A program made the translations under genes and the position numbers. Below are positions 1 through 5,918 of a stretch of 25,313 nucleotides of DNA, in pieces (positions within the stretch are counted from its first letter, which is position 1; every line of letters starts with the position of its first letter). Below the pieces are notes generated by a model. It saw only the letters and a program-made list of their open reading frames with translations. It did no database searches and was not told the origin of the DNA. Location of the stretch: the IMG/VR virus record IMGVR_UViG_3300030098_005603, positions 1 through 25,313 of that record. One strand, 5' to 3'. This DNA is from a virus.

Positions 1-242
1 TTGGTAATTTACACTTTGTTCAAGAGCCTTTATTAAGAGGTCCTTGGGAAGATTACTGCGTTGCAGTTGACATGAAGAATGTAGCTTACAGACCACTTGT
101 AGGTAATGGAGTTAGTCGTGACACTTTCATTGAAACTAATGTTCAAGATAACGGTGTGGATGGCAGACAAGACCAGATTATTACTGAGGCTGGCCTTGAA
201 ATAAGTGTGCCTGAAACTCATGCTATTTTGAAATTTAGTTAG
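1..242 (+). CDS. Major capsid protein, C-terminal end (partial)
   Basis: The reading frame is open from the window edge (first full codon at base 3) to TAG at 240-242, leaving 79 residues. The residues follow the C-terminal pattern of HK97-fold major capsid proteins of tailed phages: a beta strand with RGPWEDYCVAVDM, then a TFIETNVQDNGVDGRQDQ loop, then TEAGLEISVPETHAIL. The GR(K/Q)D..TEAGLE..PETHA arrangement is a familiar capsid ending, but this is recognition from memory and the rest of the protein is missing. The position immediately before small head proteins and adaptors supports it. The stop codon lies inside the AGGAGG ribosome site of the next gene, so the two genes are probably translated together at high level. 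Confidence 0.72.
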   Translation, partial: GNLHFVQEPLLRGPWEDYCVAVDMKNVAYRPLVGNGVSRDTFIETNVQDNGVDGRQDQIITEAGLEISVPETHAILKFS

Positions 243-246
243 GAGG
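241..246 (+). promoter_or_regulatory. Strong Shine-Dalgarno site for the 252 gene
   Basis: A perfect AGGAGG lies five bases before the ATG at 252 and overlaps the last two bases of the upstream TAG. It is the best ribosome site in the window. It fixes the 252 start and suggests a highly translated virion component. Confidence 0.85.
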
Positions 247-251
247 TTTTC

Positions 252-734
252 ATGGCATTTACATACGCAAAAGAAGATGGTTATGTTAAAGCTACTGAAA
301 CTATAACTGTAGACGCTAATAGTAGTGGTAGTGATGTAGAAACATCAGGAAGTTCGCTTCCTTGCACTGGGCATAGTATTGTTTTAGCTCAGGTTGATGA
401 AGATAGTAATATTACTGCTAAGATTCAATACACAATGGATTCAGGACAAGACGTAACTGTTGGTGGAGTTGGTGCCGACCCTTCGGCAGCCTTATCTTCA
501 AGTACTATGACTTGGTATGATGCGAAAGCAACAGAAGGTAATGCTGAAACAGCTGGAGCTGGTGATAATATCTTAGAAGCATATATCGTTCCTAAGAACG
601 CGCAATATGTTAAAGTTGTTATGATAGCTGCAAATGGTTATGGAGGTGGTAGCGAAGCTACTGAATTATGGTTAGATGGTGTTAAATCTGATGTAGGATT
701 TAGCATTTCTGGCATTGGTGCTGACCCATCATAG
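252..734 (+). CDS. Small beta-rich head protein, possibly capsid decoration protein
   Basis: This 160-residue protein has no recognised family. It is acidic and rich in Gly, Ser, Ala and Thr, with alternating hydrophobic segments (for example HSIVLAQVDED and YVKVVMIAANGYG) that predict a beta-sandwich. It has no signal peptide or membrane segment. It sits directly behind the capsid gene with a perfect AGGAGG, where tailed phages commonly place a decoration or head-stabilising protein, and a strong hairpin follows it. GVGADPS near residue 76 and GIGADPS at the C-terminus are almost the same motif, suggesting an internal duplication of a short turn. The decoration role is inferred from position, composition and likely high expression. 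A head fibre or minor head protein is equally possible. Confidence 0.6.
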   Translation: MAFTYAKEDGYVKATETITVDANSSGSDVETSGSSLPCTGHSIVLAQVDEDSNITAKIQYTMDSGQDVTVGGVGADPSAALSSSTMTWYDAKATEGNAETAGAGDNILEAYIVPKNAQYVKVVMIAANGYGGGSEATELWLDGVKSDVGFSISGIGADPS

Positions 735-751
735 TGGTTAGTTTAACAATC

Positions 752-777
752 GTAGGGGGAGCTTCGGCTCCCTCTAC
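752..777 (+). terminator. Stable UUCG-loop hairpin after the capsid genes
   Basis: Bases 752-762 and 767-777 can form an 11-bp stem with one G-U pair, closed by C(UUCG)G, an exceptionally stable tetraloop. It lies in the 62-base gap after the 252 gene. No clear run of T follows (the next bases are acaaattt), so it is not a textbook intrinsic terminator. It may act as a partial terminator lowering expression of later genes relative to capsid, or as a barrier protecting the 3' end of the capsid mRNA. The structure is read directly from the sequence; the role is inferred. Confidence 0.5.
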
Positions 778-796
778 ACAAATTTAAGGAATAAAA

Positions 797-1255
797 ATGA
801 GTAATACAGTTGCAAATACATGGACTAAAGGAAATAAAGTTACTGCAGTAGGCACAGCAGTTAATCCTTTTAACACAAGGAGCATTGTTATGCAATGGAA
901 TCAACCTGTAGATGATAGTAATAATGATGAAATATTAACTCCTATAATAGACATTCCATTAAACAAAGCAAAAAATTTGATAATATGTTGTAATACCGAA
1001 GCTCTTAATTGGGGAAGTACAGCTATAGATGTTGTTATATATGGTTCTAGTACTAACAATGAAACACTTTCAAAATGGAAAAAGTTATATGAACCTAGTA
1101 GTTTAACAGCTGCTACTATAAGAGCAATGGAAGATGTAGTAATATATGATTTGGAAACAAGAGGAGTTATGCCATATATGAAAATAGGAGTTACTCCTGC
1201 GTCTGATATAGGCGCTAGAGATATAGGTTTTACTATTTTTACAACGGACCATTAA
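797..1255 (+). CDS. Small virion protein, unknown family
   Basis: This 152-residue protein begins at an ATG preceded by AAGGA at a workable distance. I do not recognise a family. Hydrophobic strands alternate with polar loops (AKNLIICCNTEAL, AIDVVIYGSS, YMKIGVTPAS, DIGFTIFTTD), which predicts a compact beta-sandwich without membrane segments. Position between the capsid and adaptor genes suggests a minor head or neck protein. It follows the UUCG hairpin, so it is probably made at lower level than the two upstream proteins. A one-base gap separates its stop from the next tiny gene. The structural role is inferred from neighbourhood only. Confidence 0.6.
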   Translation: MSNTVANTWTKGNKVTAVGTAVNPFNTRSIVMQWNQPVDDSNNDEILTPIIDIPLNKAKNLIICCNTEALNWGSTAIDVVIYGSSTNNETLSKWKKLYEPSSLTAATIRAMEDVVIYDLETRGVMPYMKIGVTPASDIGARDIGFTIFTTDH

Positions 1256-1256
1256 T

Positions 1257-1370
1257 ATGGCGAAAAAATTAGCAAATGTATTTTCTAGCAGTATAGGTAA
1301 TCCTTGGCACAGTCAAGTAAAGCCTGACACTAGAAGGAAGTTAAATCTAAAGAAAAAGGTTAAAAAATAA
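1257..1370 (+). CDS. 37-aa basic peptide
   Basis: A short frame starts at ATG 1257, one base after the previous stop, and ends at TAA 1368-1370, whose last A is the first base of the next ATG. It encodes MAKKLANVFSSSIGNPWHSQ followed by a tail of Lys and Arg (RRKLNLKKKVKK). It fills the gap exactly with one-base spacing on both sides, which is the packing style of this genome and is the main support for it being real. The high positive charge could suit binding of nucleic acid or a virion surface. No family is recognised. Confidence 0.55.
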   Translation: MAKKLANVFSSSIGNPWHSQVKPDTRRKLNLKKKVKK

Positions 1371-2065
1371 TGTCAGTTAATGCTACAATAGGAAATAGAA
1401 TTGCAGATTTAATAGGAGATACTTATTCTACTATTCCTAGTAATAGTTACAAAGACCTTATTAATGCTGCATTTAATGAATGTGCAGATGCTATAAAACC
1501 TGAGCTTCTTTTAAAATACTCACGTACACCTGGAGCTTTAACAGAGGCATCTACTTGGTTAGTAGAAGATAGAAAGATTCTAAAGGTAACTAGAATTGAT
1601 GCTGATAGCAATGGAATAGAAAGAGAATGTAAACTTCTTAGTGTGACTGAATTTTCTCAAGCAAAAGATTCTGCTAGTATAAGTTATGCTACAGCATATA
1701 GTCCTGTATATACATTTGACGATAATAATGACGGAGCTGCATCTTTATCAATTTTTCCTGTTTGTAATAACAATGGTCAAACTGGGAAAATATGGTATTT
1801 TGCATATGCATTAGCTACTACAGATTTAACAGGAGTTAATACAACTACTTTAAATACTCAGTATTATATGCCTAGTGAAATAATACATGCTATAGTTCTT
1901 AAATCTTGTATAAATATATTACAAGCTTATATGAGTAATCAAATACAAGATGAAGAAGATTCTGAAATAGTTCAATTATTACAAGCTCAATTAGCAGGAT
2001 TGCAACAAGATTATCAGCAAGAAATATCTAGGTTTATGTCAGACCAAGATGGGAGTGCAGAATAA
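1370..2065 (+). CDS. Head-tail adaptor-like protein
   Basis: This 231-residue protein starts in a TAATG overlap. It has an N-terminal helical part (residues about 5-60, with IADLIGDTYSTIP and LINAAFNECADAI), a central beta region, and long C-terminal helices from about residue 165. The C-terminal EEDSEIVQLLQAQLAGLQQD followed by YQQEISRF is typical of adaptor and neck proteins that dock under the portal. The helix-beta-helix plan matches gp6/gp4-type connectors of podoviruses and siphoviruses, but the assignment rests on architecture and gene order, not on a diagnostic motif. The following two genes look like a second, split copy of the same kind of protein. Confidence 0.5.
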   Translation: MSVNATIGNRIADLIGDTYSTIPSNSYKDLINAAFNECADAIKPELLLKYSRTPGALTEASTWLVEDRKILKVTRIDADSNGIERECKLLSVTEFSQAKDSASISYATAYSPVYTFDDNNDGAASLSIFPVCNNNGQTGKIWYFAYALATTDLTGVNTTTLNTQYYMPSEIIHAIVLKSCINILQAYMSNQIQDEEDSEIVQLLQAQLAGLQQDYQQEISRFMSDQDGSAE

Positions 2066-2358
2066 TGACTACAAAAGAAATGATAGAATTAATTCAACAA
2101 CATCACGCTGATATGAATGAAGTAGAAGCAATAAAGCTTTTAAACAGAGCAAAAGATGATTTTTGTGCTAAAACAGAAATAATTAAAACTAAATATACAA
2201 ATGTGTCAGATGGAGAAAGTACTACTACAGCAGGAAGAAGATATTATAGTTTGTCTAAATATATATTAAAAATAAGAGATGTATGGTTAAACGATGTTAA
2301 GATACCTAGGATAATAGGTAAACCTATAATAGATGATGATACATCAGAGAGTGATTAA
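2065..2358 (+). CDS. Adaptor-like protein, N-terminal half
   Basis: This 97-residue protein starts in a TAATG overlap with the previous gene and ends in another. Its first 40 residues form a helix pair (EMIELIQQHH, EAIKLLNRAKDDFCAK), followed by RRYYSLSKYILKIRDVWLND, a strand pattern common in the first half of neck/adaptor proteins where a Y.L....L.I..V.L.. segment precedes the central beta sheet. It stops at IDDDTSESD just where such proteins would continue. The next gene supplies the expected continuation, so the pair probably works as a two-chain unit. Assignment is inferred from architecture. Confidence 0.5.
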   Translation: MTTKEMIELIQQHHADMNEVEAIKLLNRAKDDFCAKTEIIKTKYTNVSDGESTTTAGRRYYSLSKYILKIRDVWLNDVKIPRIIGKPIIDDDTSESD

Positions 2359-2753
2359 TGGCTAAAAAGAATAGATATTGGTTTATAGATAATTCAACTA
2401 GTACTCTTAGAATGGGTATTGTTGAAAAAGCAACTAACGCTACAACTAAAGATGGCTGGACAAGTGAATATAAATCTATAACTGAAGCCAAAGATATAAC
2501 AGTTGAAGCTATTATAAGAGACACAGATTTGGCAATAAATGCTTTAACTGCTACATGGACGCAAATACCAGAGCAGTTTCATGAAGCTATGGTATTTAAA
2601 GCAATATCTATGGGTTATAAGAAATCTGAAGGTTTTAATATAGAAAGAGCTCAATTTTTTGATGCAGAATATCAGAATATTTTAAAAGAGGCTAAGAAAT
2701 ATTCTAGAAGTAATTATACAACAACAAGTTCTATTAAGCCTCATGAATTTTAA
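2358..2753 (+). CDS. Adaptor-like protein, C-terminal half
   Basis: This 131-residue protein starts in the TAATG that ends the 97-residue protein. It begins with a beta part (RYWFIDNSTSTLRMGIVEKA), passes through WTQIPEQFHEAMVFKAISMG, and ends in a helix (FNIERAQFFDAEYQNILKEA) with a Lys/Arg-rich tail. A P.E.H.A.V..A......G sequence followed by AQ.F..EY...L.EA is the usual C-terminal half of phage neck/adaptor proteins. Together with its upstream partner it would give about 228 residues, close to the 231 of the other adaptor-like protein. The split is real in this sequence; whether it is biological or an assembly error cannot be settled here. Confidence 0.5.
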   Translation: MAKKNRYWFIDNSTSTLRMGIVEKATNATTKDGWTSEYKSITEAKDITVEAIIRDTDLAINALTATWTQIPEQFHEAMVFKAISMGYKKSEGFNIERAQFFDAEYQNILKEAKKYSRSNYTTTSSIKPHEF

Positions 2754-2765
2754 CAGGAGAGATAA

Positions 2766-3236
2766 ATGGCTACATTAAGTGTAACTCATCAAGAGTCAAT
2801 CACAATAAATAACACTCAATATGGCGGTACTAATAGCTTTAGTATTACAGGAATTAACAATGTGATTAAAAGAGTTATAACAGTAGCTGCTAATAATGAT
2901 ACAACTTTAGCGTCTTTTCATTCAGACCAACATGATGATGACATGACTATAGATGTTGAAAATGTAAAATACGTAAGATTAACAAATCTTGACGGAAGTA
3001 ATCTAATTAATTTAAACTTTCAATTAGATGCAGGAGAAGATGATAGTGCAGCAGATGAATCAGCTAGTTTTCAATTATTAGCTGGGCAAAGCTTTATAAT
3101 GGGAGATGCAGATGATTGCATGTCCGTTGATGATGATGCAGCTACTCCAGATTTTACAATGCATCCACTAGAGAGTATTATAGTAGATTCTGGTGCAAAC
3201 GCAGTACAAGTAGAAATGCTTATAGCTACCGTATAA
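2766..3236 (+). CDS. Acidic beta-rich virion protein, unknown family
   Basis: This 156-residue protein has a good ribosome site (AGGAGAG) upstream of its ATG. It is strongly acidic, with Asp clusters (DQHDDDMTIDVENVKYVRLT, GEDDSAADES, DADDCMSVDDDAATPD), and its hydrophobic segments alternate as in beta-sandwich proteins. The YVRLTNLDGSNLINL and SFQLLAGQSFIMGD segments recall small jelly-roll virion proteins in which a strand is followed by a 'LAG.SF.' turn. The Asp-rich loops could bind Ca2+ in seawater, which is speculation. I do not recognise a named family. Gene order suggests a head or tail accessory protein. Confidence 0.58.
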   Translation: MATLSVTHQESITINNTQYGGTNSFSITGINNVIKRVITVAANNDTTLASFHSDQHDDDMTIDVENVKYVRLTNLDGSNLINLNFQLDAGEDDSAADESASFQLLAGQSFIMGDADDCMSVDDDAATPDFTMHPLESIIVDSGANAVQVEMLIATV

Positions 3237-3237
3237 T

Positions 3238-3924
3238 ATGAAATTAGGCGACTTATTATTATTAAAAGGTTATATAAATAAAAAACAATTAACCTCTGCA
3301 TTAAGTAAACAAGCTGAAGAAGCTATTACTTATAATAGGTCAGTGCCATTAGGAAAAGTTTTAATAGAAGAAGGTCATGTAACTGTAGATGAAGTAGCAG
3401 AAGCATTAAACGACCAACAACAAGAAATAAGCAAGGAAGTTAAAAAGAAAGAGACAAAAGTTATGGCTACAGAAATAGGTGAAGATAGTAAATTTACATT
3501 TGACTTAAAATTTATGGTTACGATAGGAGCTGTTATAGTATCAGCTTGTGCTACATATTTTAGCATACAAGGTTCTATAGATGAATTAAAGTCTAATAAT
3601 AGTCCTAATAGATTAGAATATGACTATCTTAAAGGTGAAGTAGATAATATAAAAGCTACTGGTGATTTAAAAATTATTACATATCAACTTGAAGAGTTTA
3701 AAAGCACATTTTCTGAGATAAAAACATTAGCTAGCCAATTAACACCTTTAGCTTCTGACTTAGAATATATTAAAGCTGAAATAGAATTGCTTAAAAATAA
3801 GAAAGTTCCTAAAGTTGATTTGTCTGGAATTGAATATAAGTTAGATAATTTGTCAAATGATATGACTAATATAGAAGAAAGAATGACAAAGCTTGAAAAC
3901 AAAAAAGATGGAGGAAGATTCTAA
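3238..3924 (+). CDS. GspE/MshE N-domain-like repeat fused to a membrane-anchored coiled coil
   Basis: This 228-residue protein has three parts. Residues 2-25 and 37-60 are two copies of the repeat seen in the N-terminal domain of type II secretion/pilus ATPases: (K/P)LG..L(L/I)..G.(I/V)....(L/V)...L..Q. Residues 92-110 form one hydrophobic segment (FMVTIGAVIVSACATYFSI). The rest (about 111-225) is a predicted coiled coil rich in Leu, Ile, Lys and Glu. Met76 begins a segment resembling the start of small one-TM phage proteins, so the gene may be a fusion of a repeat domain to such a protein. The known family role of the repeat is docking to pilus or secretion partners, and c-di-GMP binding in MshE. 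The Arg that begins the c-di-GMP motif is replaced by Lys and Pro. Function in this phage is unknown. Confidence 0.6.
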   Translation: MKLGDLLLLKGYINKKQLTSALSKQAEEAITYNRSVPLGKVLIEEGHVTVDEVAEALNDQQQEISKEVKKKETKVMATEIGEDSKFTFDLKFMVTIGAVIVSACATYFSIQGSIDELKSNNSPNRLEYDYLKGEVDNIKATGDLKIITYQLEEFKSTFSEIKTLASQLTPLASDLEYIKAEIELLKNKKVPKVDLSGIEYKLDNLSNDMTNIEERMTKLENKKDGGRF

Positions 3925-4031
3925 TGCCAAAAGGAAAAGGTACATATGGAACAAAAAAAGGTAGACCACCTAAAAAAACAAAAGGCAAAGTTGTTAAAAA
4001 GAAAACTACTAAAAAGAAAGGTAAGTATTAA
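3924..4031 (+). CDS. 35-aa Lys-rich peptide with AT-hook-like core
   Basis: The ATG overlaps the previous stop (TAATG at 3922-3926) and the TAA overlaps the next ATG (4029-4033), so the frame fills the gap exactly. The peptide starts MPKGKGTYGTKKGRPPKKTK and continues almost entirely with Lys, Gly, Thr and Val. KKGRPPKK contains the GRP core with flanking basic residues that AT-hooks use in the minor groove of AT-rich DNA. I recall near-identical tiny proteins in other phage genomes, but cannot confirm this here. It may bind DNA, be packaged, or associate with the membrane protein before it. Confidence 0.6.
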   Translation: MPKGKGTYGTKKGRPPKKTKGKVVKKKTTKKKGKY

Positions 4032-5086
4032 TGCTATATGCAAGAATTATATGTAATTTGGTTGCGTATGTTGGTTTACTTTTTGGTGGGCTATTTGATA
4101 ACTCGACTTTATATGTGTCTGGCACAATGGGTACACCTTATGTAAAAGGAAATTTAGAACTTGAAGATGATTATAACTATACAATAGGACTAAGGAAAAT
4201 AGCTTTATTTCCTTATCAATCATCTAAAAAGTTTTACAAAGGTGATGAATCAGCACTTAGTGACAATGCTTTATTTGGTGCTGTAGATGGCCTAGAATAC
4301 CTTTTTTCAGCGAGTTCTGTAAGAAATAGGGGTCATGCCTACATGAACCAAGAATACTGGCTTAAATGGTCAAATAATCGCTTTATAGTTAAATTTAAGT
4401 ATTTAGAGAAAGAAAGTAGGGATTTGCAATTAGCTTATGTTGATACTAGAGCTAAGTTTTCTTTAGGTCCTGTATTTTTGTCTTTAGGCACTAATGTTAT
4501 GGGGCATCCTGTATATGGACATCCAGCTTACGAAGACTATGAAGACCCTTGGTGGTATTTAGCTTATGAGTATGGGTATACAGATTATTTAGTGCCTTTA
4601 CATGATTTAAATGGAAACGAAGAAATTGATAATTATTATATATGGATTGAAACTGACCCAATTACTGAAGAAGGTTATTGGGAAATGTTTTATGAAGAAG
4701 CTAGTTATTATTGGGAGAACTCTGACTCCGTTGCAGTGGCATACTCTGATGCAGAGTTTTACGAGTATCATATGCCAGCAATAATAGACCAATATAATAA
4801 AGACAACAAAGTTAAAGAATGGCAATCAGAAGTTAGTATTGTTGTAGGCATAGATTGTTATCTCGGAGGAGAAAGATTTTATTCCCATTTTTGGGTTAAT
4901 GCATTTCCTTATACACATGGTTTGACAGAGAAATCATATAATGGAGATAGTATGCAATATGACGTTGGAACTCTGGTTGGTGCCAACCTAAGTGAGCGTA
5001 TTGGGGTTTTTATTGAGGGTAGTAAATTAAGTTATTATGGAAGAGAAGAGCATAATATTAGCATGGGAGTAAATTATAGATTCTGA
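4031..5086 (+). CDS. Phage-encoded outer-membrane-type beta-barrel protein
   Basis: This 351-residue protein begins with a hydrophobic stretch (about residues 5-22) that could be a signal peptide. It contains many alternating strands and ends HNISMGVNYRF, a C-terminal strand with terminal Phe as used by the BAM outer-membrane insertion machinery. Strand-like pairs include RFIVKFKYL, VFLSLGTNVMGH, SEVSIVVGIDCYLGG, FYSHFWVNAFP and RIGVFIEGSKL. A long acidic, Tyr/Trp-rich region (about 150-270) would form external loops and includes DLNGNEEID at 192-200, which resembles a Ca2+-binding loop. The role is unknown; candidates are receptor masking/superinfection exclusion, permeability change, or an outer-membrane step in lysis. 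It starts in a TAATG overlap inside the structural operon, so it should be made late. A Gram-negative host is implied. Confidence 0.62.
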   Translation: MLYARIICNLVAYVGLLFGGLFDNSTLYVSGTMGTPYVKGNLELEDDYNYTIGLRKIALFPYQSSKKFYKGDESALSDNALFGAVDGLEYLFSASSVRNRGHAYMNQEYWLKWSNNRFIVKFKYLEKESRDLQLAYVDTRAKFSLGPVFLSLGTNVMGHPVYGHPAYEDYEDPWWYLAYEYGYTDYLVPLHDLNGNEEIDNYYIWIETDPITEEGYWEMFYEEASYYWENSDSVAVAYSDAEFYEYHMPAIIDQYNKDNKVKEWQSEVSIVVGIDCYLGGERFYSHFWVNAFPYTHGLTEKSYNGDSMQYDVGTLVGANLSERIGVFIEGSKLSYYGREEHNISMGVNYRF

Positions 5087-5175
5087 TGGGAGAATTAGGC
5101 GCTTTTTTACTAGGATTTTTAATTGTCTTTGTAGGAGGCCTGATTCTGATTTACGGAGACGAGTTTCCCTTTTAG
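5086..5175 (+). CDS. 29-aa single-TM peptide
   Basis: The ATG overlaps the TGA of the beta-barrel gene (TGATG at 5084-5088). The peptide is MGELGAFLLGFLIVFVGGLI followed by LIYGDEFPF, that is, one membrane helix with a short acidic end. Tiny one-TM phage proteins can act as holin or lysis helpers, but nothing here proves that role. Confidence 0.5.
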   Translation: MGELGAFLLGFLIVFVGGLILIYGDEFPF

Positions 5176-5180
5176 AGAAG

Positions 5181-5246
5181 ATGGCTCACCCTCCTAGAGA
5201 CTTTATTGTGTGTGAAAAATGTAAAAAGAAAGTGAAAGAAAAATAA
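5181..5246 (+). CDS. 21-aa CxxC peptide (tentative)
   Basis: A short frame, MAHPPRDFIVCEKCKKKVKE plus a terminal Lys, with one CEKC pair and a basic tail. The purine stretch AGAGAAG just before the ATG is a weak ribosome site. It fills the gap between two tight neighbours (stop 5244-5246, next ATG 5248). One CxxC could bind half a zinc site and would need a partner or dimer. It could be a chance frame. Confidence 0.35.
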   Translation: MAHPPRDFIVCEKCKKKVKEK

Positions 5247-5247
5247 A

Positions 5248-5418
5248 ATGTTGCAAGGAATTATCGTAAAAAAAGTATTAGATTTAGTTATTAAACAAAT
5301 CTTAAAAAAGTTCAATTTGGATAAAATACAGAAGTATGTAGAAGAACCAAATGAGCTTGATAAGAAAGTTAAAGCTCTTGAGAAGAAGCTCAAGAAATTA
5401 GAGAAACTAATCAAATAG
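5248..5418 (+). CDS. 56-aa amphipathic/coiled-coil protein
   Basis: The protein has an N-terminal amphipathic helix (MLQGIIVKKVLDLVIKQILK) and a C-terminal heptad region (about residues 36-56) with repeated Lys-Leu-Glu, ending LEKLIK. It is strongly basic and may lie on a membrane surface or oligomerise. It sits in the small-gene cluster after the beta-barrel gene, one base after the preceding stop. No family is recognised. A regulatory partner of the neighbouring membrane peptide is conceivable. Confidence 0.55.
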   Translation: MLQGIIVKKVLDLVIKQILKKFNLDKIQKYVEEPNELDKKVKALEKKLKKLEKLIK

Positions 5419-5428
5419 GAGAAAGACT

Positions 5429-5578
5429 ATGATGACATTTTTAACAACTAACTGGGAATGGTGTTTATTAGCCTTGTATGTAATTGAGAAAGCAATTAAA
5501 CTAAGCCCATCCAAAAAAGATGATTTAGTTTGGGATATGGTTTTAAAACCAATAGTTGATAAAATCAAAGGTAAGTAG
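5429..5578 (+). CDS. 49-aa small phage protein
   Basis: A ribosome site (AGGAGAAAG) overlapping the previous stop precedes ATG 5429; ATG 5432 is an alternative start. A weakly hydrophobic N-terminal half (NWEWCLLALYVIEKAIKLSP) is followed by SKKDDLVWDMVLKPIVDKIK. The SP.KKDD..WD motif occurs in small uncharacterised phage proteins as far as I recall. One amphipathic or membrane-associated helix is likely. Its stop overlaps the GTG of the zinc-ribbon gene. Confidence 0.55.
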   Translation: MMTFLTTNWEWCLLALYVIEKAIKLSPSKKDDLVWDMVLKPIVDKIKGK

Positions 5579-5907
5579 TGTCTGACGATACTAATAAATT
5601 AATATTAGTGATAGACTTGGTGGACAAGCTAGAAGGCAATCTTGTTGAACAATTAGTTCATAAAAAAGATTTGACATGCGTATTTGATGTTATGCCTGAC
5701 GTTTGTCCACATTGTCATTCAGACGAAATGCACGGTATCGAAATAATGGGAGCTAAAAAAGGAGTCCTATTATGGGAATGTTGTGATTGTTTAGATGTTT
5801 ATTTAAAGTACGATAAAAAGAAAACTGAAAAAGAATTACAAAGCGCTTCAGGATATTGGACAAATATTAAAGACTGGGGAAAGGTTCCGCGAGCCGAATT
5901 TAATTAA
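5578..5907 (+). CDS. Zinc-ribbon protein
   Basis: This 109-residue protein starts with GTG inside a TAGTG overlap. It has CPHC at 43-46 and C68/C69 plus C71 (ECCDC), a CxxC...CxxC arrangement with 21 residues between the pairs, typical of a small zinc ribbon. Helical N-terminal residues (LILVIDLVDKLEGNLVEQLV) and an acidic/basic C-terminus flank it. Zinc ribbons of this size bind nucleic acid or serve as protein adaptors. It lies immediately before a metallophosphoesterase, so the two may work together, for example in nucleic-acid metabolism during infection. No named family is recognised. Confidence 0.6.
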   Translation: MSDDTNKLILVIDLVDKLEGNLVEQLVHKKDLTCVFDVMPDVCPHCHSDEMHGIEIMGAKKGVLLWECCDCLDVYLKYDKKKTEKELQSASGYWTNIKDWGKVPRAEFN

Positions 5908-5918
5908 AGGCTTTTTGA

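Noticed and set aside
2340-2370. Programmed -1 frameshift joining the two adaptor halves
   Set aside because: No slippery heptamer is visible before the stop, while a TAATG overlap explains continued translation simply.
3241-3420. c-di-GMP binding by the MshEN-like repeats
   Set aside because: The Arg that starts each c-di-GMP motif is Lys in one copy and Pro in the other, and the linker between copies is shorter than in MshE, so nucleotide binding is not supported.
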